In this document: positions 10,465-22,452 of the stretch, one piece after another
Layout of the letters: each line of letters starts with the position of its first letter
How positions within the stretch are numbered: position 1 is the first letter of the stretch
Program-made: the position numbers and the translations under genes
Notes under the pieces: generated by a model
Told to the model about the DNA's origin: nothing
The model's database searches: none
Seen by the model: only the letters and a program-made list of their open reading frames with translations
NCBI RefSeq assembly: GCF_964340395.1
Contig: NC_135566.1
Location: 17,708,001 to 17,737,500 of the forward strand
DNA from: Glandiceps talaboti
Taxonomy: Eukaryota > Hemichordata > Enteropneusta > Spengelidae
Reading direction: 5' to 3'
DNA: 29,500 nt

Positions 10465-13400
10465 GTGAGTATAAATAGGTTATTTAGGCGAGAAGAAGAG
10501 GTGTAATTTGTGTTATCTGACCCTTCAATAAAGGTGTCACTGTATTTACAAAGAGACAGTGCAATGCAGTGGAGTACATGTGTACGATTGCGATTCACTT
10601 CGTCCCATTTTCAACTCGTCCCATTTCAACTCGCCCCAATTTCAACTCGCCCCATTTTCAACTCGCCCCATTTTTAACTCGTCCCATTTTCAACTCGCCC
10701 CAACAACACTAGTAAACGTTTATAAATCTAAACGATACATGGACTCGAAGTACGGGGACCGAAACATTTGCATGAGTTTACCTACGTAGCCTGTCGAAGG
10801 GTAACATTTCGTAGCAGAAAGTGGTGTGGGTTTTGGCTAAAGTCTTTGGTAGATCTAGAACTTATACTAGCACAACAACTTTAAATTTCCTCAGTCATGG
10901 AATATCACTTTTCACATTAGGACTTAATGTTTACAACCCAAATAAGAAATAATAATGATAATAACCAAGGAGAATATTAGTGACTGACACGCTTACGACT
11001 TCCGCGCGTACGGGTTTTGGAGACGTGTCTCCTCTCCCTAGTTAACGCAACTAAGTATTGTAGTATGTGTTTACAGCGCAAGTGGTACTTCATTAGTGGA
11101 ATACGAGATACCACAGACCCTCCAAACTGAGTACTACTAGCTTCGATTTCATATATGCACAGGTAAATTATATTGCAAAGAGTTGGGGCGAGTTGAAAAT
11201 GGGGCGAGTTGAAATTGGGGCGAGTTGAAAATTGGACGAGTTGAGTGGGACGAGTTGAAATGGGACGAGTTGAAATTGGGACGAGTTGATCCGTCACCCG
11301 TAAGTACATGTAGACACACTTTGTATACTTTAGCATACAATAATTTGAGACTTTCAAAAACAGACAAGAATTGTCTCTATTACATGCCACAACGCATTAC
11401 AAAAATTCTTTCTTTCTCTCTTTCTTTTATTTATTCATTTATTTATTTATAATATTTGTGTTGTATAATATTATTACTAACTGGTTGTTTTGTGTGGTGG
11501 TTTTTTTTTTTTGTTTTTTTTTTACAATTTCTCTTGTTTCGGAGCTAAGTCAGAATGACCACTTTTAAAAAAAAAATCTTTTTACCACAGATAGTATATG
11601 GATATTTATGCTTGTGGTTTAGTCTTCCAAGTGAAACTGAAAAATTCATCATTGTGATGCCTACTGTACAGCTGTAATTGTAATTACTCGCCACACAAGA
11701 AATTAAGCAAGTGACAACTTAGATAGCCACTTTACTGTGCTGTCAAAATACACTGTTAGCTGGTCATACCTCCTAACTGCTGGGAGAATATGAGGGCTAG
11801 GAGGTACGACCAGCTAAACATGCTACAACTTTAGACTGCATGATTTATGATTGTGGAAACAACAATTGCCCACAGTGATGACTCATTCAGTTTAAGTTGC
11901 CCTACATGATGCAAAAAAAATAAACTACAAAAAATAATAAGATATATAAAAATAATTCTGAAATAAATAGCCTTTTACATCTATCTTTGCTTTTACACTG
12001 CGCAATGTAAACCCATATATATTGTTTGTGTTGACAGGATCACAATCGCCAAAGATACCAAAGTCCCAAATGCTGCCATATTTACAGTCAACAAAGAAGA
12101 TCATACACTAGGAAATCTACTTAGAAGGTAGGTTGCATAATCTCACTTGCCAGACTAATGACACTACACCTTCTTAATTTTAAGGCACACAAAGCATGCC
12201 AAAGTAGCAAAGCTGTGAGAGGAGGAAATAAATCATATAGTCTTGCTGGAAGTATCATCTAGAGATGACGTCAATGTACGGATTGTCCAATATATAATTT
12301 CTCTAATTACAGGTCGAACACAATCATACGCCCATAACAAAGACATACATGTATGATCATAGCGTGATATGGTATTCATATTACACCTGAGCAAGCACCA
12401 GGGTCTTGAAGTAAGACTAACATATTGTCTGTGAATTACCCCTGCTTGTTTATAAGCCAAGCACAGATTTTTATGGAATTTTGATGTTTTGGATAAACAC
12501 ATATATGTATAATGACAACAGAATCCCGTGATGTGCAAGTGTCAGTGTGGGTATGGGGGGGGGGGGGGGGGGGTATTTGCACTTGTGCTTGTGGTGTTTT
12601 CTGCTGCATTTTGACTCACTTTGCAAGTAATTAAAGGAAGTGTAACAGTATTCTACACTCATGAAATACAACCACAGAGAACACTGCAAGCAGTTGTGCA
12701 AATACACCAAGAATGCCACACTTGCTCCCATAAGGTCCTCACCTGTCATACCCCCAAAGATGAGGTGACTCGTGGATATTTGTGACCATCAAAAAATAAA
12801 ATCATGTATTATTAATAATATGACATACATGATTGTATCTTCACAGTCAGTTACTGAAAGATCCACAGGTGTTATTTGCTGGCTATAAAGTTCCACATCC
12901 TCTAGAATCTAAATTTGTACTGAGAGTACAGACCACACCAGATTACAGTCCACAAGAAGCCTTTACAAATGCCATCACAGATCTTATCAGTGAGATTTCA
13001 CTCTTGGAGGAAAGATTTAAGGTAAAGTGTATTGTCTAGTGCATACTTTAAAATAATTTACTAATAATGGTTTATGGTTCACTTTCATACTTTGTGTTCT
13101 CCACAATTTAATGTGAGCTCAAAGTACTGTACATGATGACCCTGGCATGGATGTGTAATGGTACACTATTGTCCTTTATACTTCAACTCCCTGGGTAGTA
13201 TACAGTACCTGCTGCCACTAGGTGCACAAACCTTTGATAACATAATGGCCTAATGTACTAGTACTAGTAGCAAGTGCCTTCCTTAACTCTCAGGCACACA
13301 CATTGCTGCCTTTGTTAGTGCATTGGATTAAATCCTTTATATTACAACCTACACCTACCAGGTTCCCAGCTGGTGACTAGGTTACAGTGGTGGTTCAAAT

Positions 13401-13614
13401 ATTGTCCAAGGATTTTTTTTAGCCATTCGCCCAGAAACAACAGACAGTAGTAAAGACAAAATCAGGAATGTGCGAATCACAAGCCAGTCAGCTACTCTAA
13501 CCTTTTATCCATCATGACCCTACAGTATATTTACATTTCAAATAGCGATTGTAAATGTATTTCTTTTTTACTTTTCAGGTTTCAGTTAGGGAAAAGCAAG
13601 AAGGTTTGGAATAA
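10412..13614 (+). CDS. POLR2J: POLR2J, RNA polymerase II subunit RPB11
   Basis: Four exons, 10412-10464, 12038-12127, 12847-13021 and 13579-13614, sum to 354 nt, i.e. 117 residues plus TAA, the same length as the human subunit. The protein begins [18 protein letters not shown]. It continues [80 protein letters not shown] and [19 protein letters not shown]. It is nearly identical to animal RPB11, including the DHTLGN and [10 protein letters not shown] signatures. RPB11 heterodimerises with RPB3 in the nucleus to nucleate Pol II assembly, like the alpha dimer of bacteria. Introns are in phases 2, 2 and 0. It is head to head with the PKDCC-like gene and tail to tail with MRM1. Confidence 0.97.
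10593..11290. mobile_element. Foldback-like element II in POLR2J intron 1 (about 0.7 kb)
   Basis: The left arm, 10593-10703, has seven units of the type CTCGTCCCATTTTCAA. The right arm, 11181-11289, has seven units in reverse complement. On both sides the outermost units read CTCGTCCC and most inner ones CTCGCCCC, so the arms mirror one another in unit order. The centre (10704-11180) has no transposase or other ORF of note. The exact ends are uncertain by a few bases. Confidence 0.68.
11756..11817. repeat. 62-base hairpin in POLR2J intron 1
   Basis: TTAGCTGGTCATACCTCCTA at 11756-11775 pairs with 11798-11817 over 20 positions with one mismatch, across a 22-base loop. The size resembles a small-RNA precursor or the ends of a solo MITE; neither is shown. 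Confidence 0.55.
12038..12127 (+). CDS. POLR2J: POLR2J exon 2
   Basis: Acceptor GTTGACAG, donor AG|GTAGGT. It encodes [16 protein letters not shown] and [14 protein letters not shown], with a split Ser. Confidence 0.96.
12128..12846 (+). other. POLR2J intron 2
   Basis: It contains a run of 19 G at 12555-12573. No exon or RNA gene is seen. Confidence 0.45.
12847..13021 (+). CDS. POLR2J: POLR2J exon 3
   Basis: Acceptor CTTCACAG, donor AAG|GTAAAG. It encodes the conserved core from [14 protein letters not shown] to ISLLEERFK. Confidence 0.97.
13085..13525 (-). repeat. SINE copy in POLR2J intron 3, longest in the window
   Basis: On the minus strand it runs from an A-box-like AGGTTAGAGTAGCTG (about 13500) through GGGAACCTGGTAGGTGTAGG to a body resembling 20716-20925. 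It joins both halves of the family that are seen separately at 536-790 and 20716-20925, which supports a single SINE of roughly 0.4 kb. Confidence 0.55.
13579..13614 (+). CDS. POLR2J: POLR2J exon 4
   Basis: Acceptor CTTTTCAG. Twelve codons, [11 protein letters not shown] plus TAA, match the usual RPB11 C-terminus. Confidence 0.95.
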   Translation, partial: VSVREKQEGLE

Positions 13615-14940
13615 AGGAATACAGATATTAGTCTATTGGACAATTATATGCAAGTGATGTACAACACTGCCAAATTTGTACAACATGGGCCATAGTTTGT
13701 TTTAGGTCACTAAGTCAGTCTATGTGCTGCATCTACCAGTATGTATGCAGATAGCTTGCAACACCTGTGACAACAATCTTCACATGCATGTGTATCCCAG
13801 GCTGTGTTGACATTTTCAATTTGCATATTCACAAGTTTATCAGTGAACAATCCTGTGTACTACAACTTATACACTACATTAAACCACAAACAGAGAAGAC
13901 AGGATGGTATTGTATTTAGTCTAAATTCTCACCTTGTGTATTTGAAGAATCACACTTGCTGTGGCATATATAGTCATATGTGAACAGGTCACTGGTACAC
14001 CTGCCATACACTACATGTATTACCTGTACTGTTATTGTAGAATATACACAGGTTTGCATCAGTTGGTGAAATAACCAATAGTTCAAAATAGTACAACTTA
14101 TGTATATAGTCATTTAGACAGGAAGAGTTATCATTATAGTCTATATCCACCCATAACTACAATCAATTTGAAGAACTGGAAAGTACTGCTTCAAAATAAA
14201 GTAATCATGTTAGCTGATGATGTGAATGTCTGGTGAAAAAATATTGTCAGACTAAGAACACGAGGGCACTGTAGCATATATATGTTGTTTATCCTTACAC
14301 TTGGTTGAACTAGAATCAAATGAGTCAACTTGACAGTTGTGGCCTTAGGTTGAATATTGTAAGCCAACCATTGCCAGATCCTGGCATATCATTGCATATT
14401 TATAGTCACCTGGAAGACCAGGCCAAGTGTCTCTGGTTTGATAAAATGAATATTCACTGTGTATGAAAACAGGAAAATGAAATGTCATGTGAAACTATTA
14501 CATGTGTACTGTAGAAATTAAGCTATAGGCTTAGATAGACACAAACTACAATTATTGTTGTTGCATGTGGTAGACTACATACATACGTGGATGGTGGTGA
14601 CTTGGTTATGTGGATATAATCACCCTGTAATCAAGATACTGTAAATACTGAATAAGGTTGAAAGTGCAGTAATTATGTGAGAAATCTCGCTATCAAGGTT
14701 ATCACTGGCCACCGTGCTAGGAGTGTACTTACAACAGTGTCCATGATAGCGTATGCAAAAATGTTATAATAACAGTTGTACATTGTGTCTATCTTCGTTT
14801 GTTTATAGCTTGATTTCCATAGTAGTAGTATTGTCTGTAGTTGGTTATGATACTTTAATATAATACAACTTGGAAGTATTTGCAGTCATTTCTTTAAAGT
14901 TTTTGTATAAGGAAGTAAATAAAGTGTTTTAAATCAACAT
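13615..14940 (+). other. POLR2J: POLR2J 3'UTR with poly(A) signals
   Basis: AATAAA occurs at 14195-14200 and 14918-14923. No coding signal. The remaining gap to the MRM1 3' end (14941-15410) holds only an unsupported 70-codon minus-strand reading frame. Confidence 0.5.
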
Positions 14941-15409
14941 TCTGAGTGTACATTGATGTCAAACTTTCTATGTTAGTGACAGTGTGTGTGAAATTATTGA
15001 AAGTTGATCATAAGAACAGACAGGTATAAAGCTGTTGGTCCTAATGGAGAATTTCTGGTCCTTACTGAATTCAGTTTATGACAACCTGATATCATCAGTT
15101 TTCTGACTTGTGACTGATCAGTTGGACTTACGAACAATTAAGTAAGCATAAAACAGGTACCACAAGCTCAAACTCTTGTTTGTAAAATTTGGATATTTAT
15201 CCATATCATTCAATGATATTCCATATTCATTCATTACCTTCAAATTACAAAACAGTTGCTGTAACTGCAAAACTGTTGGCCCTTTCAGAAACCTGTTCAT
15301 CTCAAACTGGTTAGCGAGATGAATCAGCAATTGTTTTTAGTTGGGCAAACCCATCCCATCTAAGTTTATTTTCACTAGAAAATTTCATCACAATCATAAA
15401 ATAACAATC

Positions 15410-15866
15410 CATGCTTTGAAAATTTGTATTTATTATTTCTTGGCAAGACAACAATATTTAAAATTATGATCGACAGTAAATACAATGTTAAGCCAACTTA
15501 TTATCATTAGATTTGACGGATATAGATTTGAACTTTAGAACTTAATTACATTGTATAAGCCAAGCCGCTGGTAGCAATGGATGAGCAATGGTTCTTTAAT
15601 TTCTCCACTGTTCCTCTTAAATGTTCTTTAGCCAAAAAAAAAAAATACTGCCATCAGATTCTATATACAAGGTTTTCATCTTTTTATTTATCTCAAAGAA
15701 AGCATTGCATATCATATCTCCCAAGATTTCATGAAGTTGGTGCGACAGAAAAGTCACACTATTTGAATGAATTGTCATCCACAGTAGGACGAGGTTTGCT
15801 GCTTTTCTATCAACAAGTATGAAATCTTCAAAGACTTGTATAGTAAACTAAAACATCTATTAGTAA
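15410..15866 (-). other. MRM1: MRM1 3'UTR
   Basis: AATAAA on the minus strand (TTTATT at 15429-15434), about 430 bases after the stop codon. No other feature is seen. Confidence 0.5.
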
Positions 15867-15910
15867 TCATGAAGTTGGTCTTCCTTGTAACAAAGCATAG
15901 AGCAGAATTC
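15867..15910 (-). CDS. MRM1: MRM1 exon 8 (44-nt terminal coding exon)
   Basis: Acceptor TACTTTCAG at 15919-15911. It completes Gly and encodes [13 protein letters not shown] and TGA. The ILL follows motif 3 as expected for the last helix of the fold. It is separated from exon 7 by 2.6 kb. Confidence 0.85.
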
Positions 15911-18155
15911 CTGAAAGTAATAAAAAAAATCAAATTAAACAACCATAGTCTCATGTCAGTGTGACAAAACTGATCTGTAATTTAAATCTATCTCATGGAG
16001 TTGTGAAACTAGTCGAAGACACAAACCATGTTTGTACTTTTTACTGCTAATACAGACTGAGCTCTACTCATTCATTCTCTTTGGCATATTCTACACAAGT
16101 TGTGATGTTAGGGGTCTCTTATTTAACAGTTGCTATTACTAAACTCTGGTGATAGTTTTTGTGAAGTATACCTGATATGTTTTGCAATTTGACAAAATGA
16201 AATGTATTCCCATCCCCTCCACCCAAGTTATCTTCCATGGTACATCACCATACCTAGTGTGGAGTTTAAATAAACCCCCTTCCCACATATTAACGTTTGA
16301 AAAATGTAATATGGACATAAATATGATGCACTTTATAAAAGATATTTATGGTGGTTTTAACTGGAAATCACTATAAAATGTACCCTTAGTATCAGGTATT
16401 CAACAAATTGAGAAATACTTACTTGTACAACTTTTTTTATGGCATTTACTGACATATTTATTTATGTTTTGTGTTATGCATGCAAATATAAAATAGCAAG
16501 CACATGGGTAAACTTCATTTAGGTATTTCTATTATTTAGGGACCGGTCAGTTTCTTCGGCCTGGGGAGGGGGGGCGGTGGATTGGTAGGGGGGTCACCCT
16601 GTTTTTGAAATTGGCAGTAGGGGGGGTCATGCTGTTTTGAAAATTGTGGATAGGGGGGGTCATTGTGTTTTAGATTGTGATGGAAGAAAAAAATCCTTTC
16701 TACAATGGCATATAGCCTTGTCTCAAATGTGGTACATGTAAATATTTGTCTTGTCCCTGTTTCTTACATGAATTCTTTAACATTACTTATTAGTTCAAAC
16801 CTAACTATACATATTCATATACATGTACCGGTATTACCTACCTACCGCACTAGTTACAGAACATGTCATGTAAATACTTGGCTGTTTCACAATCAATGCT
16901 TCACTTATATTGCAGTTTGGGGCAAAAGTGAACTTGAAGGTTTCGTAATGGTAATTTTCACAGATAGTTTATAAATGAAGTTAATCTAAATTGTTCTACT
17001 CGTCATGCTATTGACACTACAAATCACACATCTCATCAGATTCCAGTTACTATTATACACTAGGTATGACCAACTAAAGTTCTCTAACATACCGGTGACT
17101 TTATTATACATGCAATATTAATGCCCTATATACTAATGTTACGTGTCCATTTTATGTGATATGAGAAACTCATTTAAAAAACGTTTTACGTTAGCTTTTC
17201 GAGGCTTGGAAATATTACCTCAAAGGTTATGAATAACCTAAACTCCAAAAAACTCCAGATCTGCCAGGGGGAAAACCCCAAGGACTCCCTCACCCCCAGA
17301 GGTCACTCATACATTCAACCAACAATCAGATGCACCAACAACCTTTTTACTGTCATAATGGTATTAAACTTTTCTTAAATATTTTCACCCTATTCTAATT
17401 TGATATGATATTGTCTTTTCAAGATCTGAAACGTTTGCCAAGATAGTCTAAAATTGCCTTAAACTCCAAATCTCCCCTACCAATGATACTACCATTAGAT
17501 GTGCTGACCTTTACTACATGTATATAATGATGCCATTTAAACTTTTTAAGAACATATTTCAACCCTTAGTGTAAGTTATAAAGAATAGTTTCTGATACTT
17601 GCTGTCTTGTAAAGCATGGATTAAGTTATTGCTTGAAAGGGTCTGAATAGCCTAAATATTGGCTTTAAGAGTAAAAATCCTCCAGGGTTTCTAGAGGGAG
17701 ACCCCCTCAGACCCCCCACATGAGGTGGACATATCCCAGTCTCAAGCTCTTCCCCTCTTACTGTCAAGATGCTATCAAAGTATATTTCAAAAGTATTTCA
17801 ACCCTATGTAGTTGCTTTTAACATGTTGGTGTTGTCTTGTAAGGCTTGGAAATTCTTGTCTGAAAGGGTCTGAATAGTCTCAAAATTGACTTTTCAGAGT
17901 TAAAAACCTCCTGGGCTTCTAGGGGGAAACCCCCTAGGACCCCCATAAGAGATGTACATATTCCCTTCTCAAGCTTTCCTACCTTTCACAGCCAAGATGC
18001 TATTAAAACTCCTTTTCGAATATATTTACCCTGTGTAGTCAATAATTATAAATATGATAGTGCTAACCCAGGATCTTATAAAGTAGATGCAAGACAGTCA
18101 AGCAGTCCACACTGAGTCACGATAAAAAAATACCTGTCATGCGAATATTATATAT

Positions 18156-18191
<36 letters not shown>

Positions 18192-21100
18192 CATTATGTT
18201 TTAGAATTAAGTGATAGGGGGGGGTCAGCCTGTTTTTGGTTTTACAGATAGGTGGGGTCAATGTTTTTTTGTCGGCCCGATTTAAGAATCCACCACCCCT
18301 CCCCCCCCCCCCCCCCCGGCTGGAGAAACTGACCGGTCCCTTAGCAATATCACTTTCTAAAAAAAGACAATGTCATCAAATTATGAAAATGAAAGTATCA
18401 AATATGAAACTGTTCCCATTCTTTAGATCAACAAATTTCACTTTCTGACTCTATGTGACAACATCCTACTGTCTGTGTGTTGGCGTAAACATTCCTCACC
18501 TGTTACCACAGAAACATTTAAAGAGTCGACATGTGGATGTAGCTGTCTACCAGGTGGTATTGCAATCAGTTTGGAACATGTATGTAATACTTCACCTCTG
18601 ACACCATAACCTTCATTTCCTGTTACATCAAACAAGACAAAGTCAGTTCAGAGTTCAATTTCAGGTCTCTCATTTTATGATCACAGATAAATCTTTTAGC
18701 ATCTCTGAAGATTCAATACTAATTGCATTTCTTTATGACTATATGTAATTTGTCTTAGTTTTTACCCAGAATCCTCTGACTGCTGCTGGCCCCAGAGAGT
18801 CTGGTTAAATTCAGAGTCAATGATTGTTACAAGATGGCAGTTTGAAGAGGCTGACCCACAACATGACATCCATCTATGTAAATGAAGTCCCTTGAAATCA
18901 GTTTGATTGTCTGTCATTTCTCTACTACAAAACTTTATATCTTGATTTGCTGTTCATTATTTCCTTCCTACTACACGATTGATTGTTCATTGTTTCTCTC
19001 CTACAGAAGTGAATAGTTTGATTTCTCCCCTACACCCTAATTAGTTGTTTGTTAGTTCTCTACTATAACTACTCTCTTACCAAGTACGAGTACAGTTGGT
19101 TTTTCAAGTTGAAAATGATCAGCTCTGATGACTGGTTTATCTCTCAGTAGATTTTCTGACGATAAATTACATGTTCCTATGATATCCCAGCCATGATCTG
19201 AAAGATTCTGAAAAACAATATATTTTCAAAAAGCTGTACTTGTAAGATGCTAATATCAATAACATGGTATATTGTTTGGGGCTAGGAGGAAAATTCTGAC
19301 AGAAATTGTTGATATATAAAATATCTACTGGAAATTTTCGTTTCATAACTTTCTGTACAATCATCCTATTTGTCAATGAATTGTTCTGAGTTTGTGTTAG
19401 CCTGTAAGGTACACTGTGATGGGGTGGCCTCACACATCAGTTCACCATGGCAGGATGGCCTCACACATCGTTTAACACCTTTCACTCATTAGATATGAAC
19501 AGAGTAAGTGAGGGCTGAGCAACACAGTATATCTTACAGTCTAAATTGGTGTCAATAACATTACATAGCTGTAAGTAACTTTAACATTTTCAACCAGACC
19601 CAAGTGACACTTTACATGTAGACTCATCTTGGTGTTCAAGAGGCCTTGGAGGAACAGAATCTGTTGACTTTGAAAATACCACAATCAGCTCAGTGGATCT
19701 TATATGTTAACCTATGATGTAACCCCATGTGATTTAAATTGGGAAGGTTGTAAATAGCTGTTGGCAGTATTTTCAAATTACGAACACAGATTTATGTACT
19801 TCCGAGAGCATAAGCCTTGGGTTGGTGTAGACAGCTTCTTGAGATAGCGACACAGTAAATTGCCCTGGGCTAACTTGATATGGATTCTTTAGAAAAAATA
19901 TTTCATATATCAGTTACCTGTAGTAAATCACTTAGTTTTGGTACAGTATATATCTTCATTGCTTCCATGGTACCAGCACTGGCTTTACTAACAACAGGAG
20001 TCAATGGGCAACTGAAAATATAAACAATTATGTCACATGTCCTGAATAATGAATGGGTCAATCCATTGACATTGACTGAAGCATGCAGTTGAAAATTTTC
20101 AATTTGGAATAAATGTTGAATTCAATACAACAATCATATCAACTCATTCAAATCTATGCAACAGATTGAACCACACTAACAGCCTGTATTCGGTCTGTTT
20201 AGTCTCAGACCATTAAACACAGAAAGAAAAAAGTCTGCAAAACCCCATCAAACGCTACAATTATTGCACTTACTCAGGCCCAAATATTGCATTACTTTAC
20301 ATGATGAAACGTAACATCGCAATATCGTACATAATCAACGGCCCCTAATTAGGATTAAAAGATTATCTCTACAGCAAATAAGTGACATCATCACATCAAG
20401 GGAAAAGCCGCGTTTCTAGTCTGTTCGTTAGTGGTCTAAAGGTTTATTACAAATTCACAGCACTGGAGTGAACTATGAAGAAGAGAAAATTAAAGTAAAA
20501 TTTACTGGTAAATAACCGATGGCTTACCAATTTTTCTTTGATGATATTACTTTATCAACACCCATGAAATAGCTGGACCTGAGAATTGCACCAAAGTTCA
20601 TGGGATCCTAAGCAATGAGAACAAAAACATAGAATTTATTTCATATTCTAATAATATAATATTGCATGGTGATGTCATCATAACATTATAACTGACAAAT
20701 GTTTATACTTTTATTTAATGACAGCGTTTATTTTCATAGTAGCACTTTCCTACACTGCACAAAGCACTTTACAATTATTACCCCAGGCAGGGACTGACAG
20801 CAGCACAACAGACCTTTATACTTCCTCAACTCCCTGTGGAGCATACAATCCATTGCAGCATCTATAAGCGCATAGGATTAAAGCATTCACATTGCAACCT
20901 CTATCCTACCAGGTCTCAGATTGAATTATAAAGTTGTATTGACTGGCAAATACTTTGCAAAATTAACGTTGGTCTGTTTGTCCAAAACCAACAGATTTCC
21001 ATAAGGATCAACAGTTTCTGCATGGTTGTAACAAACAGAAAAGCTGCACGATATTGAGAAATTTGCAGTATCTACAACACAGTGTTTGGTTGAGGTTGTT

Positions 21101-21511
21101 GATTCCATTTTGTTTCTGTCATCAAAAACTCAAAATAAGACTTTGCAAAATAAAACATAGAATAATTACCTTGATTTGATCCAGAGCAACACAAATTTTC
21201 ACATCACTATTTCCAGACAGTTCCTGCAGTGAGGTGTTTTCTTCTTCTGATAACGACTCAAAATATAGTCGACTTACCTCCATGCAAATTCCCTAATGAC
21301 AAAGTCAAGGGGTCAAATTATACAATCAATTAAATAACTTTATTTATCCCAAATGGGCAATTTGGTGAAATACTTTAAGTAAAGGGTTATGTTATACCAG
21401 TACCTCAGTACTTTTGTGTCTTGTACTGTTTGCATCTAATGTACATATGTACTTCTTTCATACCATACATCACTCTCTGATAGTGTAAGTTGAGTAAATA
21501 AATACTGACTC

Positions 21512-21551
<40 letters not shown>

Positions 21552-21575
21552 ATTGTTTGATTGATTGATTGATTG

Positions 21576-21623
<48 letters not shown>

Positions 21624-22182
21624 CTTGATTGATCAATTAATGGATTCATTCATTCATTCATTCATTCATTGATGGATGGATGGATGGATGGATGGACGGA
21701 CGGACGGATGGACGGACAGGTGGACAGAGAGATGGAGGGAGGGATTGGTGGATTAATGGATGGATGGATGGATGGAAGGAAGGAAGGAGGGAGGGAGGGA
21801 GGGATGAAGGAGTCTGGGTAACCAAAACTGAAAGATACACCAGAATACATGTTACTCTCACCTGGTGTGGTCTTCCTCCACTCATATCATCTAGATTTAT
21901 TTTATCAACTTCTTTAAGTTCCAGTCCTTTATCTCTACAGAGTGAATGGATTTGTTGTAATTCTTCTCTCTTACTTTTACCAAGCAATCCTTTCTTGATG
22001 AACACTTGGTAAATTTCTCTCCTATTTTCCATCAGTGCAATAATACACGGTGATATTCCAAATAACATGTCATTGCCATCTTTGGGCTTGTACTTCACAA
22101 CACTGTAATATCAAGTGAATGTTATATCATCAATGGGTGTTACCATTATTAGGTAAGCTAGCAATGAATAAAACCAACAACC

Positions 22183-22223
<41 letters not shown>

Positions 22224-22397
22224 AAGACAGACAGACATACAGACAGGCAGACAGACTGACAGACGGTAGACAAACTCAGAGACGGACAAACAAATGAACA
22301 GAAAGGCACATATACACATACATACACACATACATACATACATACATACATACATACATACATACATACATACATACATACATACATACATACATAC

Positions 22398-22452
<55 letters not shown>

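Noticed and set aside
10977-11390. 137-codon and overlapping frames across element II
   Set aside because: They consist mainly of translated CTCGCCCC array units (Ser-Thr-Arg-Pro repeats) and lie inside POLR2J intron 1.
15118-15330. 70-codon minus-strand frame between POLR2J and MRM1
   Set aside because: No family resemblance. It lies between two 3' ends with no exon partners found, and the open length is not remarkable in AT-rich sequence.
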